Counted from the stretch's first letter, positions 20,290 to 29,770 are shown. The stretch is 64,000 nucleotides of DNA from Fidelibacterota bacterium (GCA_021734325.1 JAIPJF010000007.1:78210-142209), one strand, 5' to 3'. The notes: generated from the sequence alone by a model not told the origin. Numbers and translations: made by a program.

Positions 20290-20946
20290 ATGATAAAAAA
20301 AATAGTGGTTGCGTTGCTTTTAATAAATGCTGTCGTATTGGCACAGAATATTCAACTTCATTATGAAGCCTCCAGTCAGCGGGAGTATTTTGTCACCACA
20401 TTGGAGATGTTCAAACCTGACAAGTACGGATCTACATTCTGGTTTGTGGATATGGAATATGATTCACCAGCTGTGAAAGGGGTTTCCCTGGGCTATTGGG
20501 AAATCGCACGCTCATTTTCGCTCCCGATAAATATTTTTTCCCTGACCGTTCAATACAATGACGGTGTTGCTAATTTTGGATCTTTGGGACAGGTTTGGCT
20601 TCTCGGGGTTAACTATTATCTGGATCTCGGATTTGTGGCTTTGCCCATAGACATCCTCTATCGATCAGCCCAAAATTCTGATGCGCCAGATATTCAAATT
20701 ACAACAACGTGGTTCAAGCCCTTGCTGGATGGCCACATCGAATTGTCAGGGTTTCTGGATATCTGGTCAGAGGATACTGGCAGCGATGGTGAAAAACAAC
20801 TGGTCATACTTTCAGAACCTCAACTATGGTACAATGCCAATGAGCACTTCTCCATCGGTTCAGAAATTGAAATTAGCAAAAATTTTGTATTCGGAGAATC
20901 TGATGTCCAGGTGCTCCCCACAATCGGGATGCGCTGGACATTCTAA
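20290..20946 (+). CDS. DUF5020-like outer-membrane barrel protein
   Basis: 218 residues with a signal peptide (IVVALLLINAVVLAQ). The mature sequence starts NIQLHYEASSQREYFVTTLEMFKPDK (quoted part) and consists of alternating amphipathic strands, ending in aromatic LPTIGMRWTF with a terminal Phe, as expected for an outer-membrane beta barrel. The FWFVDMEYDS and WLLGVNYYLD blocks suit DUF5020, found in Bacteroidota and relatives near nucleoside channel-like proteins. Substrate unknown. Confidence 0.7.
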   Translation: MIKKIVVALLLINAVVLAQNIQLHYEASSQREYFVTTLEMFKPDKYGSTFWFVDMEYDSPAVKGVSLGYWEIARSFSLPINIFSLTVQYNDGVANFGSLGQVWLLGVNYYLDLGFVALPIDILYRSAQNSDAPDIQITTTWFKPLLDGHIELSGFLDIWSEDTGSDGEKQLVILSEPQLWYNANEHFSIGSEIEISKNFVFGESDVQVLPTIGMRWTF

Positions 20947-20961
20947 GCCTATGAGCGTAGA

Positions 20962-22131
20962 TCAGGATACTTGATGTAGGCGCTCATTTGTAAACAGGAT
21001 GATATCATAGGGATCGGCGATACTGGTCGCTGACTTAATCGAGTAAATTCTGGCATCTTTTCCCTGTTCCAAACTTCCGATCTTGTCAGCGAGGCCAAGT
21101 GCTTTTGCACCATTCAGAGTTGCCATTTTCATGATCTCATCTGCCTTGAATCCGTATTCTGCAGATGCAGAACGCATTTCAGCCCGAATATTCATATGCT
21201 CTGCAAAGGTACCCAGACAGATATTAAAACCTTTATCACGGATCAGCTGTCCAGGCGCGGTTCCCAATTCCCATTGTCGATCAAATCGGGGGTGGAGGCA
21301 GAAGTTAAAGGTCTCTGGTCGATCCTGAAGTAGATCCAGATCCTCTTCGTTCACATTTATAGCCTGACTGATGATTGTCTCCGGGGCAGCAAATGCATTG
21401 CTCAGAAAGTAGCGCAGGGGGCTGGTCCGAGGAGCCTGCCAACGGTAATCCATATCTTCCTTGCCCAGAAGATACTGGTAGATCCTGCCCTGCCCCTTCA
21501 TGAAAAAGAGTTCTTCATCTTTCATAAATGATATGGGAAGAGCCGTTCTCGCATTCGTACGGGCGATTTGGCGGAAAACATCAGGGGTGAGATTGAAGAG
21601 GAATTCACCCGCATGATAAAAATGAGTAAGATCCGTATTCTCAAAAAGTGTCCTGTTTTTCCAAATTTCAAATGCATTGCTCTCACGAAATCCAGTTACC
21701 ATTTGAAAAACTGCTGAGTACATACCGGAGTGCTCAAGATGCTTGCTCACATCCGGGTGGTGCGTTCTTATACCTATTGCTGCAGTCCCGTAATCATAAC
21801 AGCGCTTGATCGCACTCAGCAATTCACTCTCCACTTCGAGTTTTGAACTCAAACGTTGATGGGACTTTCCCGAATACAACCAACTGAAGAAACTTCCCCT
21901 TGCTGTTGTTTGGGGATCTGCGACGGGGTAATCGGGGTGAAAGAGAGCATTTACAAGGGCTGGGGTCATGACGGCATGCCCGAGATTGTGAACACTTTTG
22001 GAATCACCTGGAAAATGACCCTGTTCACCAATATCCAATATTTTTCCATTTTTTATGGAGATGTATCCATGATGAATGGGGTCGGTCACAATGGGGAGTA
22101 CCCATTCTGCAAAAAAAGTTCGTTCTACCAT
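20962..22131 (-). CDS. Amidohydrolase-superfamily pseudoenzyme
   Basis: 389 residues with the ATZ/TRZ/MqnF-type layout: N-terminal small beta domain, ALVNALFHPDYP at the usual PGLVNAHTH site, SPLRYFLSNAFA, and the C-terminal MATLNGAKALGLADKIGSLE block followed by GKDARIYSIK. All positions that normally bind metal are altered: H-x-H reads L-F-H, the HG histidine after the SPLRYF segment is ISQAINVNEEDL, the strand usually ending in GTDS reads CLGTFAEHMN, and no HLAE-type motif is present. It therefore probably lacks hydrolase activity and may serve a structural or binding role. It runs opposite to its neighbours. Confidence 0.75.
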   Translation of the reverse strand: MVERTFFAEWVLPIVTDPIHHGYISIKNGKILDIGEQGHFPGDSKSVHNLGHAVMTPALVNALFHPDYPVADPQTTARGSFFSWLYSGKSHQRLSSKLEVESELLSAIKRCYDYGTAAIGIRTHHPDVSKHLEHSGMYSAVFQMVTGFRESNAFEIWKNRTLFENTDLTHFYHAGEFLFNLTPDVFRQIARTNARTALPISFMKDEELFFMKGQGRIYQYLLGKEDMDYRWQAPRTSPLRYFLSNAFAAPETIISQAINVNEEDLDLLQDRPETFNFCLHPRFDRQWELGTAPGQLIRDKGFNICLGTFAEHMNIRAEMRSASAEYGFKADEIMKMATLNGAKALGLADKIGSLEQGKDARIYSIKSATSIADPYDIILFTNERLHQVS

Positions 22132-22218
22132 CCAACAATCTAATTACAAAAAGGGAATTATGAATTAGAGAACAGGAAATCAGTCACCCAGGGCAGCTTT
22201 TTGTATATATTAGTCAGC

Positions 22219-22485
22219 ATGACACATAGAATATCAGAACACCGTAAAAGAATTGATGATCTGGATGCAAAAATTCTTGAATTGATAGAAGAAAGAATTC
22301 AGGAGGCGATGAGCATCAGAAAATTAAAAATAGATAATGACATTCCATTATTTACACCTGAAAGAGAAGAAGAATTGATCCAAAGGTTAGTCGTCCTGTC
22401 TGCAGGTCGTATACCTGCTGTTGTGATCCAGGAAATTTGGGGATCCATTATCAAAGGTGGAAAGCAGACTGCCGACAGTAAGTAA
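22219..22485 (+). CDS. Stand-alone AroQ-type chorismate mutase
   Basis: 88 residues from the ATG at 22219, all helical. The order matches AroQ: HRKRIDDLDAKILELIEERI, then AMSIRKLKIDNDIPLFTPER with the active-site Lys and Arg, then IPAVVIQEIWGSII. It rearranges chorismate to prephenate for phenylalanine and tyrosine synthesis. Only the mutase domain is present, without a fused dehydratase or DAHP synthase. The ribosome-binding site is weak, and an upstream TTG at 22201 is possible. Confidence 0.85.
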   Translation: MTHRISEHRKRIDDLDAKILELIEERIQEAMSIRKLKIDNDIPLFTPEREEELIQRLVVLSAGRIPAVVIQEIWGSIIKGGKQTADSK

Positions 22486-22582
22486 TGTTGGTAATAATTG
22501 TGTAGATTAACTATTGTGGCACAAGAATTGAAGCCTCTCAGGTTAAAAGAATACGATAATCTCTTACAAAGGAGTTCTTAAG

Positions 22583-23518
22583 ATGAGTAGAAAGAAAATT
22601 AGTTTAATAGGGGGTGGTCAGATCGGTCAAATTCTGGCCCTGATCTCAGCGCAAAAAGAATTGGGTGATGTTGTTATTCTTGACATTCCGGACTTTGAAG
22701 GTCCTGTTCAGGGAAAGGCTTTGGATCTCATGGAAATGCGCCCCCTGGAAGGTCTTGATGTCAATATCAAGGGTACCAGCAATTATGCAGACATTGCTGA
22801 TTCAGATGTTATCATCATTACAGCAGGGGTCCCTCGGAAGCCGGGCATGTCCAGAGATGATCTGCTTGACATCAATTTAAAGATCATTTCGCATGTAGCT
22901 GAAAACGTGAAGAAATATGCCCCAAACGCCTTTGTCATTGTGGTGTCCAACCCTCTGGATGCGATCGTTTATGCATTTTACAAAGTCTCTGGTTTCGCCA
23001 AGAATAAGATTATTGGTATGGCGGGAGCCCTTGATTCATCGCGTTTTAAGGCCTTTATTGCCATGGAAACCGGATACTCCACTCAGGATGTGTCTTGTCT
23101 GGTTCTGGGAGGTCATGGTGACACCATGGTCCCGCTTACACGATTAGCCACTGTGGGTGGTGTACCTGTAGCAGAATTATTGGATGCAGAGACATTGGCC
23201 GCCATTGAAAAGAGAACCCGCATGGCTGGTGGCGAGATAGTAAAACTTCTGGGTAATGGCTCAGCGTTTTTCAGCCCTGCACAATCAGCTATTGAGATGG
23301 CTGAATCCTTTCTGATGGATAAGAAACGCATCATTCCCTGCGCAGGTCTTTGCGAGGGTGAATATGGGATCAATGGTCTCTTTATTGGAGTTCCCTGTGT
23401 AATCGGAGCTGGTGGTATCGAGAAGATCATCGAAGTTGAATTGAACGATGATGAAAAAGCAGCCCTCAAAGTGACTGCTGATCATGTTGCAGCTGTTGTT
23501 GCAGAAACCAAATTGTAA
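22583..23518 (+). CDS. mdh: Malate dehydrogenase (LDH-like type)
   Basis: 311 residues. NAD-binding motif LIGGGQIGQ, Asp in VILDIPDFEGPVQGKALDL, VPRKPGMSRDDL substrate arginines, VVSNPLDAIVY, and the active-site histidine in GGHGDTMVPLTR. These are the features of the tetrameric [LDH-like] malate dehydrogenase, which interconverts malate and oxaloacetate in the TCA cycle. AAAGGAG lies 7 bases before the ATG. It is followed by a strong hairpin terminator. Confidence 0.96.
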   Translation: MSRKKISLIGGGQIGQILALISAQKELGDVVILDIPDFEGPVQGKALDLMEMRPLEGLDVNIKGTSNYADIADSDVIIITAGVPRKPGMSRDDLLDINLKIISHVAENVKKYAPNAFVIVVSNPLDAIVYAFYKVSGFAKNKIIGMAGALDSSRFKAFIAMETGYSTQDVSCLVLGGHGDTMVPLTRLATVGGVPVAELLDAETLAAIEKRTRMAGGEIVKLLGNGSAFFSPAQSAIEMAESFLMDKKRIIPCAGLCEGEYGINGLFIGVPCVIGAGGIEKIIEVELNDDEKAALKVTADHVAAVVAETKL

Positions 23519-23531
23519 AACGATTATCAAT

Positions 23532-23570
23532 AGACCAGGCGGGAACTCAAATTACTGCCTGGTCTTATTT
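23532..23570. terminator. Bidirectional intrinsic terminator between mdh and yjbQ-like gene
   Basis: A perfect 9-bp stem, AGACCAGGC (23532-23540) with GCCTGGTCT (23557-23565), followed by TTATTTT on the plus strand. The two flanking genes converge on it and the yjbQ stop codon lies inside its right arm. Confidence 0.8.
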
Positions 23571-23963
23571 TCCTAAAATTTGTATCTGGATCTTGCGCTG
23601 TCTGGGTCCATCAAATTCACAAAAATAAATACCCTGCCACATTCCCAGTTGGAGCTTTCCGTTTTCAAGTATGATCTGGGTTGAATTGCCCATAAGGGAC
23701 GCCTTGACGTGGGCAGCAGTATTACCTTCATAATGCCTGTACTCAGGATCCTCCCATGGAACAGCTCTATCCAATACCTTCAACATATCCCTTTTAACGT
23801 CCGGATCTGCATTTTCATTGATCGTAATTCCGGCGGTCGTGTGAGAAACAAAAACAGTCACAATCCCCGAGAGTATCTCACTTTCTGCGACAGCTTCCTC
23901 AATCAAAGAGGTTATATTGATAAATTGACTGTGTGTGCTGCTCGAAATAGTTTTAACATACAT
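23565..23963 (-). CDS. YjbQ/UPF0047 family protein (secondary thiamine-phosphate synthase fold)
   Basis: 132 residues covering the entire family. HTTAGITINENADPDVKRDM with the conserved His and Glu/Asn, EGNTAAHVKASLMG, and LGMWQGIYFCEFDGPRQRK are the diagnostic blocks. Members are small trimeric proteins with weak thiamine-phosphate synthase activity in vitro; the physiological role is uncertain. It is the last gene of a three-gene minus-strand run (25713 to 23565). Confidence 0.92.
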   Translation of the reverse strand: MYVKTISSSTHSQFINITSLIEEAVAESEILSGIVTVFVSHTTAGITINENADPDVKRDMLKVLDRAVPWEDPEYRHYEGNTAAHVKASLMGNSTQIILENGKLQLGMWQGIYFCEFDGPRQRKIQIQILGK

Positions 23964-23989
23964 GACACTGTCCTGAACCAGAAATAGCG

Positions 23990-24835
23990 CTAACCATTTT
24001 CCTTGAATTCAAAGATCATGATACCCCCAAAGAAGGCACCCTTCTTTGGGAAATAATATTTCAAGAAATCTAATTTGACTGTTTTGCCGGCACTTTGGGA
24101 AGCATGGACCAAATATTTGCCGTCAATGATCATCCCTTCATGACCCATGACGATTCCCATCTTGAAGTAAGCGGGTTTGACAAAGGCAACACCCACTATT
24201 TGGGGCAGTTTATCAAGAAGACTCTGTGTTATTTGATCATTGGGTATGTAATAGGCGACCATTTCACGATCCCAATTAAGCTCGAGAAATTCTTCACCAG
24301 TATCTTTTTTGTTAAGGGTGATTTTTACTGAATCGAGCTGATCTCGGGGTAGCAGTGTTTGGGTAATATCAACGGTATTGGGATTAGCAGTAATGCGATC
24401 CAGAGTATAATGCCAGCGGGATGCATAAGTCGGTTGTTTTACGCCACTCGAATCTGCCTTATAATGAATATTGATCATGTTGTCTTTGGCCTCAGCCCAG
24501 GAAGAGCTTCTGACAGCAGCCAGTGAAGTAAGATTGTGCCCTGTACAATCAGAAAGGTCATATCGTATGATGGGATCTGGATCAGGTTCAACCTCTTCCC
24601 CCAGTTTGAAGATCTCATAGGGTGTACCCACCCGCCAGAGTGCAAAATATTTCAAGCGCGATTGAAACTCAGGAAATCGTTCTTGGAAAAGGGGAAGTAT
24701 TTCATCCATCTGTTCCTGGCTTAATGTCCAGGGCTTTGGCAAGTGGGCAATCCAGTCCTTATCGCTTACGTTTCCTTTGCAGGAGAAGGCAAAAACTGTC
24801 AGACAGAGAAGAGAAAATGTTTTCAATACTCGCAT
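23990..24835 (-). CDS. DUF1460 (N-acetylmuramoyl-L-alanine amidase-like) lipoprotein
   Basis: 281 residues with a lipoprotein signal (LLCLTVFAFSCKG; lipidated Cys19 or so). The core matches DUF1460, an NlpC/P60-like fold: RYDLSDCTGHNLTSLAAV supplies the catalytic cysteine in a D-C-T motif, and GMIIDGKYLVHASQS carries the histidine. Such proteins act on cell-wall peptides in the periplasm. It lies between YjbQ and a DUF4835-like protein on the same strand. Confidence 0.75.
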   Translation of the reverse strand: MRVLKTFSLLCLTVFAFSCKGNVSDKDWIAHLPKPWTLSQEQMDEILPLFQERFPEFQSRLKYFALWRVGTPYEIFKLGEEVEPDPDPIIRYDLSDCTGHNLTSLAAVRSSSWAEAKDNMINIHYKADSSGVKQPTYASRWHYTLDRITANPNTVDITQTLLPRDQLDSVKITLNKKDTGEEFLELNWDREMVAYYIPNDQITQSLLDKLPQIVGVAFVKPAYFKMGIVMGHEGMIIDGKYLVHASQSAGKTVKLDFLKYYFPKKGAFFGGIMIFEFKENG

Positions 24836-24882
24836 AAAATGACCCTTTTTATCAGATTGAAATAGGTTTATAAAACAGGCTG

Positions 24883-25713
24883 TTACCAGTCAGCCAGGAT
24901 ATCTTCATAATATTCCCGGTGTTCATCATCAACATGCATCAGGCGCTGGAGAAATGAGAGATCTTTCACTTCCCAGAGGAAATCTCCCAATTCCTGATAT
25001 TTGGCCTTGAGAAAATTTTGTGTAAGAATCCGGGTATCCTGATTTTTGATGCTGATCTCCAAATTTCGCATAAAATTCTCGAGCGTTTTTTTTGCATCCT
25101 CTTTTTGACCGGAATCCCAACGGTCGATTGCCTCATAATAGGCAAACTTCATTTTTCTATAATTTTGGTTACGACTCAATTTTTCAATATCTTCAAGGCG
25201 TTCTTTCCAGCCGATTGAAAACGGATCCTTTGTTCCATCACGGGCAACTTGTCGGGCTTCAGTATATAATTGGCTGCCGCCGAATTCATTCCACGTATCC
25301 AGATCTCCACCAAGAATGGTCAAAGTCCAAAAGTCGAGAAAGGATGTAAGCGAATTAAATGAACGCGAGCGGGTAAGGGGTTCTCCCTGGTTAAAAGCAA
25401 ATTGCCAGCTTTTATCAAAATATTTCTGGTCATCCCCGTTTCCCCAAAATGCCTTGCCGGTATAGATCTTTTGATATCCTGACTCTGTATATGTATCCAG
25501 GTAAATCGTAGCCTGTATGGTGAACTCAGTTGGTAGATCATCAAATGTCCACTGGGTATTTTCAATATAATATTGGATATCATTGGCAAGATCCGATGTC
25601 GCTTGACGTGGAATCTCATCCAGATTTTTTGTGTCGACCTTGATTTCAGCCGTGACTCCCTGAGCCACCATAATCGTTGGCAGGAGCATGAGTAAAAAGA
25701 TGGTATTTTTCAT
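24883..25713 (-). CDS. Exported DUF4835-like protein
   Basis: 276 residues with a signal peptide (FLLMLLPTIMVAQ). The mature protein has the pattern expected of DUF4835: an N-terminal beta segment with IQYYIENTQWTFDDLPTEF, then a mixed middle part with FWGNGDDQKYFDKSWQF, and a long helical C-terminus. DUF4835 members are found in Bacteroidota and related groups next to envelope genes; function unknown. First gene of the three-gene minus-strand run. Confidence 0.55.
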   Translation of the reverse strand: MKNTIFLLMLLPTIMVAQGVTAEIKVDTKNLDEIPRQATSDLANDIQYYIENTQWTFDDLPTEFTIQATIYLDTYTESGYQKIYTGKAFWGNGDDQKYFDKSWQFAFNQGEPLTRSRSFNSLTSFLDFWTLTILGGDLDTWNEFGGSQLYTEARQVARDGTKDPFSIGWKERLEDIEKLSRNQNYRKMKFAYYEAIDRWDSGQKEDAKKTLENFMRNLEISIKNQDTRILTQNFLKAKYQELGDFLWEVKDLSFLQRLMHVDDEHREYYEDILADW

Positions 25714-25913
25714 AGGGATATGAATATATTAATCTTGAATATGTTTGCAAACCAATTGGAGCAGTTAACGGGAATGAAAAGCACCAGATTGAAGCAAAAG
25801 TTTGACACATAAGTAATATTAAGCTAGATTAAATGCTGCGGGTTTATAATATTTCAAATATTAAAAAGAAGAATCAGCGGACTGGAAAATCAAATCGTGA
25901 AGTTGGGGAACAA

Positions 25914-28070
25914 ATGAAACAGATCAACCTGCTTGCTGTATTGCTACTCACTCTCCTGGTCTCAGGAGTTTTTGCCGGCCAAGAGATAGAAATTGATAGC
26001 TTGAAACAGATTCTTCGCAATACAAGTGAAGGGGAAACAGTTGACCTTTTGAACCAGCTCGCTGAAGCCCATGCCGGACAGGAATGGGAGAAGAGCCAGC
26101 GTTATGCAAACCTTGCTTTGGATTTAGCTACTTCACTTGATGATAAATATGGAATGGCGGTCGCTCATACCAATTTGGCCAATTATTACAACATGGATCA
26201 AAATTATCGCCAGGCCCTTGATCATGCGGCCCTTGCTCTCGGTCAATTTGAGCAACTCTCTGATGACTGGCAAATTGCCAGAACCTTGAGAACAATCGGA
26301 ACTACCTACAGTCTCCTGAATCAAAGCGATCAGAGCCTTGATTATTTTCTCCGGTCATTAATGATCTTTGAGGATATAAATCGTGAGAAAGAAGTGGCGG
26401 CTACGGTCATTTCCATTGGTGATGTGTATACGCAATGGGGGCAAGCTGAAAAAGCCCTGCGATTCTTTGAGAGGGCTCTCAGTATTTATCGGATAGACGA
26501 TGACTATAAGGGCATACTCTTGAGTGGTAATCGTCTTGCCAGATCCTTAATGTCACTAAAGCGTTACGATGAAGCCAGGGAATATCTTGAGGAGATGCTC
26601 AGGGTCTCTGATGACCACGGAACGCCCCATCTGAAAGCGAGCATTTATTCCAGTCTCGGTGAACTTTACTATAGCCAACTGCAATTGAATATTGCTTTGC
26701 AGTATTTCATGGATGCATTGGAAATCAAGAAGAACGAAGGAGATAAGGGTCAGATCGCTCTGGCGCTAAGCGATGTGGCGCGCGTGCATTTGGAAGCAGG
26801 CGATTCTGAAAAGGCACTTTCCTTTTATATGGACGGAGAGCGTCTTGCTCAAGAAGCCGGAGAATCGAACATTTCGGCGGAAATATGGCTTTTAATAGGT
26901 GAACTCCATATGGGAAATGGACTTCAACAAAAAACTGTGGATGCTCTTTTATCCGGCCTGAATATCGCCCAGAGTGTACAGGACCTGCCCATGATCCAGA
27001 GAGCAAACAGTTTGCTCACAGAAGCCTACGGGAGATTTGGTCAACCGGGGAAGGCCCTGATCTATCAAAAAGCCCTTCAGACAGCAATCGATGAGTTGAA
27101 TCGCCAGCAAAGCAATCGCAGAGTGGCTGAGCTTGAAATTCGATACGAGCTGGATAAGATGGACAAGGAGATTGATGACCTCAGGGGCAGTGCGCTAATT
27201 GATGAAATGAAGTACAAAAGGCGATATGCAATGATGATCGTCGTTATTGCTTTCTCAATTGTCATCATGGTGCTACTGGTCGTATTTGTGTTCTATCGCA
27301 GCTCCCTGATCCGGAAGACTGAAAAGGAAAAAATGGAGCAGGCTCTACGCTTGAAGGCAGATTTCACAGCGATGCTCGTTCACGATCTACGAAGTCCACT
27401 CACGGCAGTCTTTGGGTTTGCAGAACTTCTGAAGATGGGCGAAAAACCTTATGAGCAAATCCGCGAGATTGCCAAAACTATTCGTGTCGCCAGTCAAAAA
27501 ATGCTTCAATTGGTAAATGAAATGCTCGATCTTTCAAAATTTGAAGCCGGGAAAATGGCCCTGTCAAAAACAGATGTAACACTCAAGCCCATCGTTTCAA
27601 CATCTATCCAAATGCTGGATCCCGTTGCCAATAATCGGAATATGGAAATTGTATTTGAAGCAGAGAATGGTTTGCCCACCTGCCATTGTGACGTTCTGAA
27701 AATTGAACAGGTGATTACAAATTTTATCAGCAATGCCATCAATCATGTCCCCAAGGGGTCGCTGATCACTGTCAGGTTGAAAGAGATTCAGGAGCAAGGC
27801 CAATCTTTTCTCCATTTCAGCGTCGCAGACAATGGTCCTGGAATTCCTGAGGACCAAAGGGGTAAATTATTTGATAAATATGCCCAGTTAGAATCACGTG
27901 CATCTGATAAAAGTAGCGGCACAGGGCTTGGACTAGCCGTTTCAAGAATCATAGTAGAAGAGCACGGAGGTAAGATCGGGTATGAAGAGAACGAGCCCCA
28001 CGGCAGTATCTTCTATTTTCAGATTCCCAGGGAAGATGTTCGTGCTGAGGCAAAAGTTCAGACAAAATAA
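25914..28070 (+). CDS. TPR-sensor transmembrane histidine kinase
   Basis: 718 residues. Signal peptide (LAVLLLTLLVSGVFA), about ten tetratricopeptide repeats spanning residues ~40-400 (for example YGMAVAHTNLANYYNMDQNY, KALRFFERALSIYRIDDDY), a coiled stretch, one transmembrane helix near residues 440-465 (MMIVVIAFSIVIMVLLVV), and a cytoplasmic kinase with H-box MLVHDLRSPLTAVFGF (His490), DNGPGIP and GTGLGLAVSR. The TPRs are therefore periplasmic and presumably sense a protein partner. The ATG at 25914 follows GGGGA and begins with the signal peptide; the longer upstream frame from 25833 is unlikely. No response regulator is adjacent. Confidence 0.9.
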   Translation: MKQINLLAVLLLTLLVSGVFAGQEIEIDSLKQILRNTSEGETVDLLNQLAEAHAGQEWEKSQRYANLALDLATSLDDKYGMAVAHTNLANYYNMDQNYRQALDHAALALGQFEQLSDDWQIARTLRTIGTTYSLLNQSDQSLDYFLRSLMIFEDINREKEVAATVISIGDVYTQWGQAEKALRFFERALSIYRIDDDYKGILLSGNRLARSLMSLKRYDEAREYLEEMLRVSDDHGTPHLKASIYSSLGELYYSQLQLNIALQYFMDALEIKKNEGDKGQIALALSDVARVHLEAGDSEKALSFYMDGERLAQEAGESNISAEIWLLIGELHMGNGLQQKTVDALLSGLNIAQSVQDLPMIQRANSLLTEAYGRFGQPGKALIYQKALQTAIDELNRQQSNRRVAELEIRYELDKMDKEIDDLRGSALIDEMKYKRRYAMMIVVIAFSIVIMVLLVVFVFYRSSLIRKTEKEKMEQALRLKADFTAMLVHDLRSPLTAVFGFAELLKMGEKPYEQIREIAKTIRVASQKMLQLVNEMLDLSKFEAGKMALSKTDVTLKPIVSTSIQMLDPVANNRNMEIVFEAENGLPTCHCDVLKIEQVITNFISNAINHVPKGSLITVRLKEIQEQGQSFLHFSVADNGPGIPEDQRGKLFDKYAQLESRASDKSSGTGLGLAVSRIIVEEHGGKIGYEENEPHGSIFYFQIPREDVRAEAKVQTK

Positions 28071-28101
28071 CAGCATCTAAACCCTTCTAACTTTTATCTT
28101 G

Positions 28102-28812
28102 ATGGTCGTCTCCTGTTCTGAAATTGGTCCCCTGAACCATGCTGGACATACTTTTGGCTCAAGCTTAAAAGGGGTTCCTCTTGAAGTTTTCCTACCTGTG
28201 GAACAAAGTCCTAAGATCTTGCTTATGGCCTCGATTCATGGGGATGAAAGTATATCAACAGTCCTGCTGTCTGAATGCTTGAGATCAATGGAACCCTCAG
28301 TGCTGAAATCAGCTGTTATTCTTTCTGCAAACCCTGATGGAACACTTGTTGGCACACGTTGTAATGCCGGAGGTGTTGACCTGAATCGAAATTTTCCCAG
28401 TCAGAACTGGGTGGCCGACCCGGTCTTTTATCGAAACCGAAAAGGTGGTCCCCAGGATATTCCATTAAGTCCTGGTTCTAGTGCAGGCTCTGAGCCTGAA
28501 ACGCAGGCGATCATGGGTTTGATCGACAAAATTTCACCAAAATTGATCGTGTCACTCCATGGCTTTCTGAACTGCATTGATGACCCGCAAAGTTCCACCA
28601 TCGCCATGGACCTGGCCAGGCGTACAAATATGGAAGTGGTGCCGGATGTAGGCTATGAAACACCGGGATCATTTGGCTCCTGGTGCGCTGAAAAGCAGAT
28701 TCCGATCATTACCTATGAACTGCCATTTCTGCCCATGGATGAGTTGAGAAAGATCCATAATCCGGTGCTATCAGACCTGATGACCGGACACTATGAAGCC
28801 CTGCTTGGATGA
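28102..28812 (+). CDS. M14-family zinc peptidase, MpaA-like murein peptide amidase
   Basis: 236 residues. MASIHGDESISTVLLSECL provides the zinc ligands His and Glu, NPDGTLVGTRCNAGGVDLNR is the substrate-binding block, VSLHGF the third ligand, and ITYELPFLP the catalytic glutamate. This is the compact MpaA type, which cleaves L-Ala-gamma-D-Glu-mDAP during murein recycling. No signal peptide, so it is probably cytoplasmic. The adjoining MurI-like gene starts 7 bases downstream. Confidence 0.88.
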   Translation: MVVSCSEIGPLNHAGHTFGSSLKGVPLEVFLPVEQSPKILLMASIHGDESISTVLLSECLRSMEPSVLKSAVILSANPDGTLVGTRCNAGGVDLNRNFPSQNWVADPVFYRNRKGGPQDIPLSPGSSAGSEPETQAIMGLIDKISPKLIVSLHGFLNCIDDPQSSTIAMDLARRTNMEVVPDVGYETPGSFGSWCAEKQIPIITYELPFLPMDELRKIHNPVLSDLMTGHYEALLG

Positions 28813-28819
28813 GAAACCC

Positions 28820-29701
28820 ATGCGCTGGATGATCACAGATTCAGGAATTGGGGGACTGTCAGTCTGTGCAGGACTTGAAAGAGGCCTAAGGGAGACTGGT
28901 GCCGGACACGGAATCGAGCTGTTGTATATTAATGCAACACCAGAAGCACAGGGAGGCTATAATTCGCTTCCTTCCCAATCTGAGAGAATCAGGGTCTTTA
29001 ATAATTTTCTCAGGGATACCTATCAAAGCTTTTTACCTGATCAGATTGCGATCGCCTGCAATACCCTGAGTGTGATCTATGAGGATACAGCGTTTTCAAG
29101 CCAATGTCCGGTGAAGGTCAGAGGTGTCGTTGACGCCGGAGTGCAAATGAGCAAGACCTACCTTAGGTCTCAATCTGAGAAGCATATTATCGTATTCGCA
29201 ACGGAAACTACTACGGAAGCGGATACCTATCCCCGGAAGCTCAGAGGAGCAGAAAATGTAACAGTTGTAGCTCAAGCTTGTCCTGGCCTCGCCAGCGCCA
29301 TATCCGGTGATGCCAGCGGAGCTGCCTGCAAACTGTTGCTAAAAAACTACATTGCCGAAGCGCTGGATCAGTTCGAAACTCAAACGACAAGTGCTGCGGC
29401 CTTGCTGGCCTGTACCCATTACGGTTATCAGGCGCACGTTTTCAAAGAGCTTCTGGCTGATAAAGGGGTAAACACAGAAATTCTAAATCCAAACGATCTC
29501 TTGATCGAACAGCTGCTGGCTGAAAATACTTCAATGCGGCAGACTTCGAATGCCAGTTTATCTGTACGTTTTGTCAGTCGCTTTCCTATTTCTCAGGATG
29601 TGATCCATGCCATGGGTCAATATCTGGCGGGAACAGCTCCGCTGACACTGAATGCCTTGCAGAATCAGGAAGTTATCCCTGATCTTTTTGAATACCGTTA
29701 A
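28820..29701 (+). CDS. MurI-like glutamate/aspartate racemase family protein
   Basis: 293 residues. The N-terminus ITDSGIGGLSVCAGL matches MurI (DSGVGGLTV). The two catalytic cysteines are seen in AIACNTLSVIYED and LACTHYGYQ. MurI makes D-glutamate for murein, but a clear match to the canonical enzyme is weaker in the middle region, so the substrate may differ. The best start is ATG 28820; the overlapping in-frame start at 28793 adds nine residues. Its coupling to an MpaA-like gene suggests peptidoglycan peptide metabolism. Confidence 0.8.
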   Translation: MRWMITDSGIGGLSVCAGLERGLRETGAGHGIELLYINATPEAQGGYNSLPSQSERIRVFNNFLRDTYQSFLPDQIAIACNTLSVIYEDTAFSSQCPVKVRGVVDAGVQMSKTYLRSQSEKHIIVFATETTTEADTYPRKLRGAENVTVVAQACPGLASAISGDASGAACKLLLKNYIAEALDQFETQTTSAAALLACTHYGYQAHVFKELLADKGVNTEILNPNDLLIEQLLAENTSMRQTSNASLSVRFVSRFPISQDVIHAMGQYLAGTAPLTLNALQNQEVIPDLFEYR

Positions 29702-29752
29702 ACTGGCAGGGCATAAAACCGCTCCAATATCGTTCGTTCGAATATATCACCA

Positions 29753-29770
29753 TGATATGCACACATATCA
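29753..29770. promoter_or_regulatory. 18-bp inverted repeat, candidate operator
   Basis: Perfect 7-bp half-sites TGATATG and CATATCA separated by CACA, in a 240-base AT-rich space ahead of the small membrane peptide and VNG-repeat lipoprotein. The symmetry suits a dimeric regulator; the family is unknown. Confidence 0.4.
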
